Assembly: GCA_002278935.1 (NCBI GenBank) | Contig: NCJL01000006.1 | Span: 62,001 to 126,000 of the forward strand | Direction of reading: 5' to 3' | Length of the DNA stretch: 64,000 bases | Source: Gallionellales bacterium 39-52-133 | GTDB taxonomy: Bacteria > Pseudomonadota > Gammaproteobacteria > Burkholderiales > Gallionellaceae | Shown here: piece by piece, positions 61,810 to 64,000 of the stretch | How the letters are laid out: each line of letters begins with the position of its first letter | How positions within the stretch are numbered: position 1 is the first letter of the stretch | The notes under the pieces: generated by a model | Told to the model about the DNA's origin: nothing | The model's database searches: none | The model's input: only the letters and a program-made list of their open reading frames with translations | Translations under genes and position numbers: made by a program

Positions 61810-62825
61810 TTTGCCCACTCCCGAATGTAGGGCTCGTAGAATTCCGCAGTGTCGGGTATCGCGCCGCGAATTCCGCACAACGCGGCGGCAAAAGTGTTGG
61901 CCCGCTCCAAGGTCTTTGCCACGGGCCAGCGCCGCAGCAAACCCAGCATATAGACTGCGGCAAAGCCGTCACCCGCACCGACCGTATCCACCAGCGCTGC
62001 AAGTTGCTTGCCGGCAGCAGCCTCCACGACTTTGCCAGCCCGGTTTATTTGCCAGGCACCTTCTGCACCGCAGGTCACCACCACCTGGTCAAGATTGAAG
62101 CGACTGATCAGCTCTCCGGCCTGTCTGTGCGGCTCTTTCGGCAAACCAAACAGTTCAGCCAGCACCGCCAGTTCCTCATTATTCAGCTTCACAATATCTG
62201 AAGCTTGCAGGGAAAAGCTGAGCGTGTTTTTGTCGTACCAGGGCGCGCGCAAATTGATATCCAGAAATTTCGCCGCAGCGGTGCTGCGCAACAGCGTGGT
62301 GAGCGCCCGCCTTGACGTGTCATGACGCTGTGCCAGCGTGCCGAAATAAACCAGCGCGGGCGTGAGCGGCAACCTCACCATGCGCGCAACGGCCGGATTA
62401 ATGAAGTCATACGCCTGTGCGGGCAAAATCTCAAAGTGGTGACCGCCGTTTTCCAGATGCACTTTCACCTGGCCGGTAGGGTGAATTTTATCGGACTGCA
62501 CGCCGCCTGTTGCCATGCCGCTGCGCTTCATGGTGGCCAGCACGTTCCTGCCCAGCTCGTCATCACCCACACGGGTAAGCAACACGGGATTGCGGCCAAA
62601 GGCTTTCAGATGCCTGGCCACATTAAAAGGTGCGCCGCCCAGTACGCTACGATCCGGAAAAACGTCCGCCAGTATTTCGCCAAACAGCACGACACGGCCG
62701 TTCTGGCTGATATTAAGAGTACGCTCGCCTCCGCGCTGAAATAACGGTGTCAAGGTGTTGTATATCCTTTTGGTAAATATTGAACATTCCAGAACACATG
62801 GCAATGACGCGCCAAAAATATTCAA
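61806..62825 (-). CDS. PfkB-family fructokinase
   Basis: The kinase (up to 339 residues) has the PfkB motifs GGAPFNVARHLKAFG and DTVGAGDGFAAVYML. It would phosphorylate fructose released by amylosucrase to fructose 6-phosphate for SPS. The start is uncertain: the conserved domain begins at about GRVVLFGEILADV, 43 residues after ATG 62825. A GGAGG site lies inside that stretch, so a start nearer to 62700-62750 is plausible. The stop overlaps the SPS start (ATGA). It is the first gene of the sucrose operon. Confidence 0.88.
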   Translation of the reverse strand: MNIFGASLPCVLECSIFTKRIYNTLTPLFQRGGERTLNISQNGRVVLFGEILADVFPDRSVLGGAPFNVARHLKAFGRNPVLLTRVGDDELGRNVLATMKRSGMATGGVQSDKIHPTGQVKVHLENGGHHFEILPAQAYDFINPAVARMVRLPLTPALVYFGTLAQRHDTSRRALTTLLRSTAAAKFLDINLRAPWYDKNTLSFSLQASDIVKLNNEELAVLAELFGLPKEPHRQAGELISRFNLDQVVVTCGAEGAWQINRAGKVVEAAAGKQLAALVDTVGAGDGFAAVYMLGLLRRWPVAKTLERANTFAAALCGIRGAIPDTAEFYEPYIREWAK

Positions 62826-62991
62826 TCACTTCACCCCCACCGGCTAGCCCGCGGCTTTGCAGTGTCCTTCCTCTAACGGGGGGGTGACAGCCTCGCTTCA
62901 CCCTTGTCAGCGGGAGACTGGGTGAGGTTTGCAAGCGTCATGCTTTATGGAAAAATCAACAGTTATATATTGATTCGCAAAAATTACATTG

Positions 62992-63010
62992 GCATCAATA
63001 TAATTGATGC
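62992..63010. promoter_or_regulatory. Palindromic operator for the MarR regulator
   Basis: A perfect inverted repeat GCATCAAT (62992-62999) and ATTGATGC (63003-63010) with a three-base spacer lies in the 255-base divergent space between fructokinase and MarR, 70 bases before the MarR start. This is the size and symmetry expected of a MarR dimer site. The same region carries a degenerate TCACCCC/GGGTGAGG repeat at about 62829-62932. Confidence 0.75.
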
Positions 63011-63080
63011 AAACGGGTAATGCAAACTTTATAATCCCGCCCGGCGGTCAAACAGCGCGATCATTCGCAGGAGATACAAC

Positions 63081-63560
63081 TTGGGCAAACGCGGCAACAA
63101 GCAACTTTCACTTGAGGTTCTGAAAAAATTTCGCATCATTTACGGCTCGGTACGCCAGCATTTTCGCGATGTGGAAAAGACCTGCGGCGTGAGCGGCTCG
63201 CAATTGTGGATCATGCAGGAAATCGCCAATACTTCCGGCATAGGCGTGTCAGAACTGGCGGAGCGCCTGTCCATCCATCAGTCCACCTGCAGTCAGTTGG
63301 TGGAAAAGCTGGTGGCGCGCAAACTGATTATCAAGGAGCGCAGCAGTGAAGACCAGCGTCGTGTTGGCCTGTATCTCACGACTACCGCAGCCAAACTGAT
63401 CAAAAATGCGCCGGGCCCTGCCGAGGGCGTGTTGCCGGAGGCGCTCAGCGCATTGTCGGCAGAGGCAATGCAGTCGCTCGACCTCGCGCTGGAAAAAGTG
63501 ATCAAACAACTGCAATACCGGGATGACAAACTGGCCACGAGACCCTTGTCAGATCTGTAA
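63081..63560 (+). CDS. MarR-family regulator, probable controller of the sucrose operon
   Basis: The 159-residue winged-helix protein starts at TTG 63081, seven bases after AGGAG. It shows the MarR core: LWIMQEIANTSGIGVSELAE, LSIHQSTCSQLVEKLV, KERSSEDQRRVGLYLT. It is divergent from the sucrose operon, with a palindrome between them, so autoregulation and control of fructokinase-SPS-SPP-amylosucrase are likely. In halophilic methylotrophs a MarR-type regulator (EctR) similarly controls ectoine genes. Its ligand or signal is unknown. Confidence 0.9.
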   Translation: MGKRGNKQLSLEVLKKFRIIYGSVRQHFRDVEKTCGVSGSQLWIMQEIANTSGIGVSELAERLSIHQSTCSQLVEKLVARKLIIKERSSEDQRRVGLYLTTTAAKLIKNAPGPAEGVLPEALSALSAEAMQSLDLALEKVIKQLQYRDDKLATRPLSDL

Positions 63561-63573
63561 AAAATTCCCTTTA

Positions 63574-64000
63574 TTAACCTTCGAGCAACTCCGCACGCAT
63601 CATGCGCAGCAGCATATCGTCGAAGCTGTAGAACCCATTGTCGCACCGCGCAAGCTGCTCAAGAGCAAACGCAGCGCCGGTGCCAAAGGCTTCGCGGCGG
63701 ATTGAATCGTGCGTGAGACGGACGGTCTGATGCGGGAAGCCGAAGATTACTTCGTGGTGGCCGACAATGCCGCCCAGGCGCAGCGAGGTGATGCGCTCGC
63801 CATCCACGTCCAGCGTTTCGGCAATCCTGCGCGCGGTGCCGGAGACCTCGGGTTTTTCGCGAAAATGCTGTTCGACAATTTCCACATCGGCGAACGGTGC
63901 GATCTTGCGCAGCAGTTTGGCTGCCGCAATCAGAAAGTTGATGCCCAGCGTGATATTGGGCGAGCACAGTACGCGTGTATCACGCCCCAGACTGCGCGCA
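63574..64000 (-). CDS. dapB: 4-hydroxy-tetrahydrodipicolinate reductase, C-terminal part (cut by window edge)
   Basis: The frame is open from the window edge to TAA 63574-63576, giving about 141 residues. It contains SPNITLGINFLIAAAK (the loop joining the domains), VEIVEQHFREKPEVSGTARRI (catalytic His and SGTA loop) and VIFGFPHQTVRLTHDSI. This matches DapB, which reduces HTPA in lysine and diaminopimelate synthesis. It is convergent with the MarR gene, 13 bases apart. The NAD(P)H-binding N-terminal half lies outside the window. Confidence 0.85.
   Translation of the reverse strand, partial: ARSLGRDTRVLCSPNITLGINFLIAAAKLLRKIAPFADVEIVEQHFREKPEVSGTARRIAETLDVDGERITSLRLGGIVGHHEVIFGFPHQTVRLTHDSIRREAFGTGAAFALEQLARCDNGFYSFDDMLLRMMRAELLEG

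Noticed and set aside
1..64000. tRNA or rRNA genes
   Set aside because: I looked for tRNA-like T-loop sequences and rRNA signatures in the gaps and saw none; a covariance-model search would be decisive.

Overview
The window looks like a chromosomal segment of a betaproteobacterium, probably in or near the Nitrosomonadales/Gallionellaceae/methylotroph group. That placement is inference. It rests on the moderate GC content, the gene families present (Trx-coupled arsenate reductases with ACR3, an SPS/SPP/fructokinase/amylosucrase set, phosphoketolase with acetate kinase, GpgS) and the abundant intergenic inverted repeats. I saw no rRNA, tRNA, CRISPR array, prophage or intact insertion sequence. 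Genes at both ends are cut: a methyltransferase at the left and dapB at the right.

Layout. 1-9.8 kb: partial methyltransferase, a rhodanese/metallo-beta-lactamase fusion with eroded active sites, a Ser/Thr kinase-HDOD-GAF protein, a TPR/HupE pair and a small-protein/SbmA-type transporter pair. 10-14 kb: an acyl-CoA-ligase-like/GNAT protein acetyltransferase next to a histone-deacetylase-family enzyme. 14-22 kb: a diguanylate cyclase coupled to a periplasmic binding protein, an APC permease with a soluble tail, a CDF metal exporter, MepA and DgkA. 22-26.5 kb: a seven-gene arsenic operon on the minus strand (ArsR, ArsP-like permease, small thioredoxin, an unknown protein with paired cysteines, two ArsC, ACR3). 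26.7-32.7 kb: a K+ channel with two RCK domains, phosphoketolase and acetate kinase.

32.9-38.4 kb is a minus-strand operon of a phosphatase/glycerate-kinase fusion, a family-2 glycosyltransferase, an MscS-like membrane protein and a GpgS-type synthase. It probably makes and recycles a glucosylglycerate-type osmolyte. 38.5-56.8 kb is dominated by ion and stress homeostasis: OmpA-like lipoprotein, tandem USP, P-type ATPase, Kef-type antiporter, CaCA exchanger, NhaR, HPF, HtpX, TerC, NhaA, SulP and ClC. 56.9-62.8 kb is a sucrose operon (fructokinase, SPS, SPP, amylosucrase) divergent from a MarR regulator with a clear palindromic operator. SPS carries a frameshift and a small internal deletion.

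Common theme. Two independent compatible-solute pathways (sucrose and glucosylglycerate) share the window with many K+, Na+, Ca2+, Cl- and H+ transporters, so osmotic and ionic adaptation is the main signal. Between genes there are several dispersed repeats. One is an unusual 187-bp hairpin element at 4.5 kb. Another is a 27-bp AT-rich motif, present seven times, that ends in the consensus core of an IHF site.
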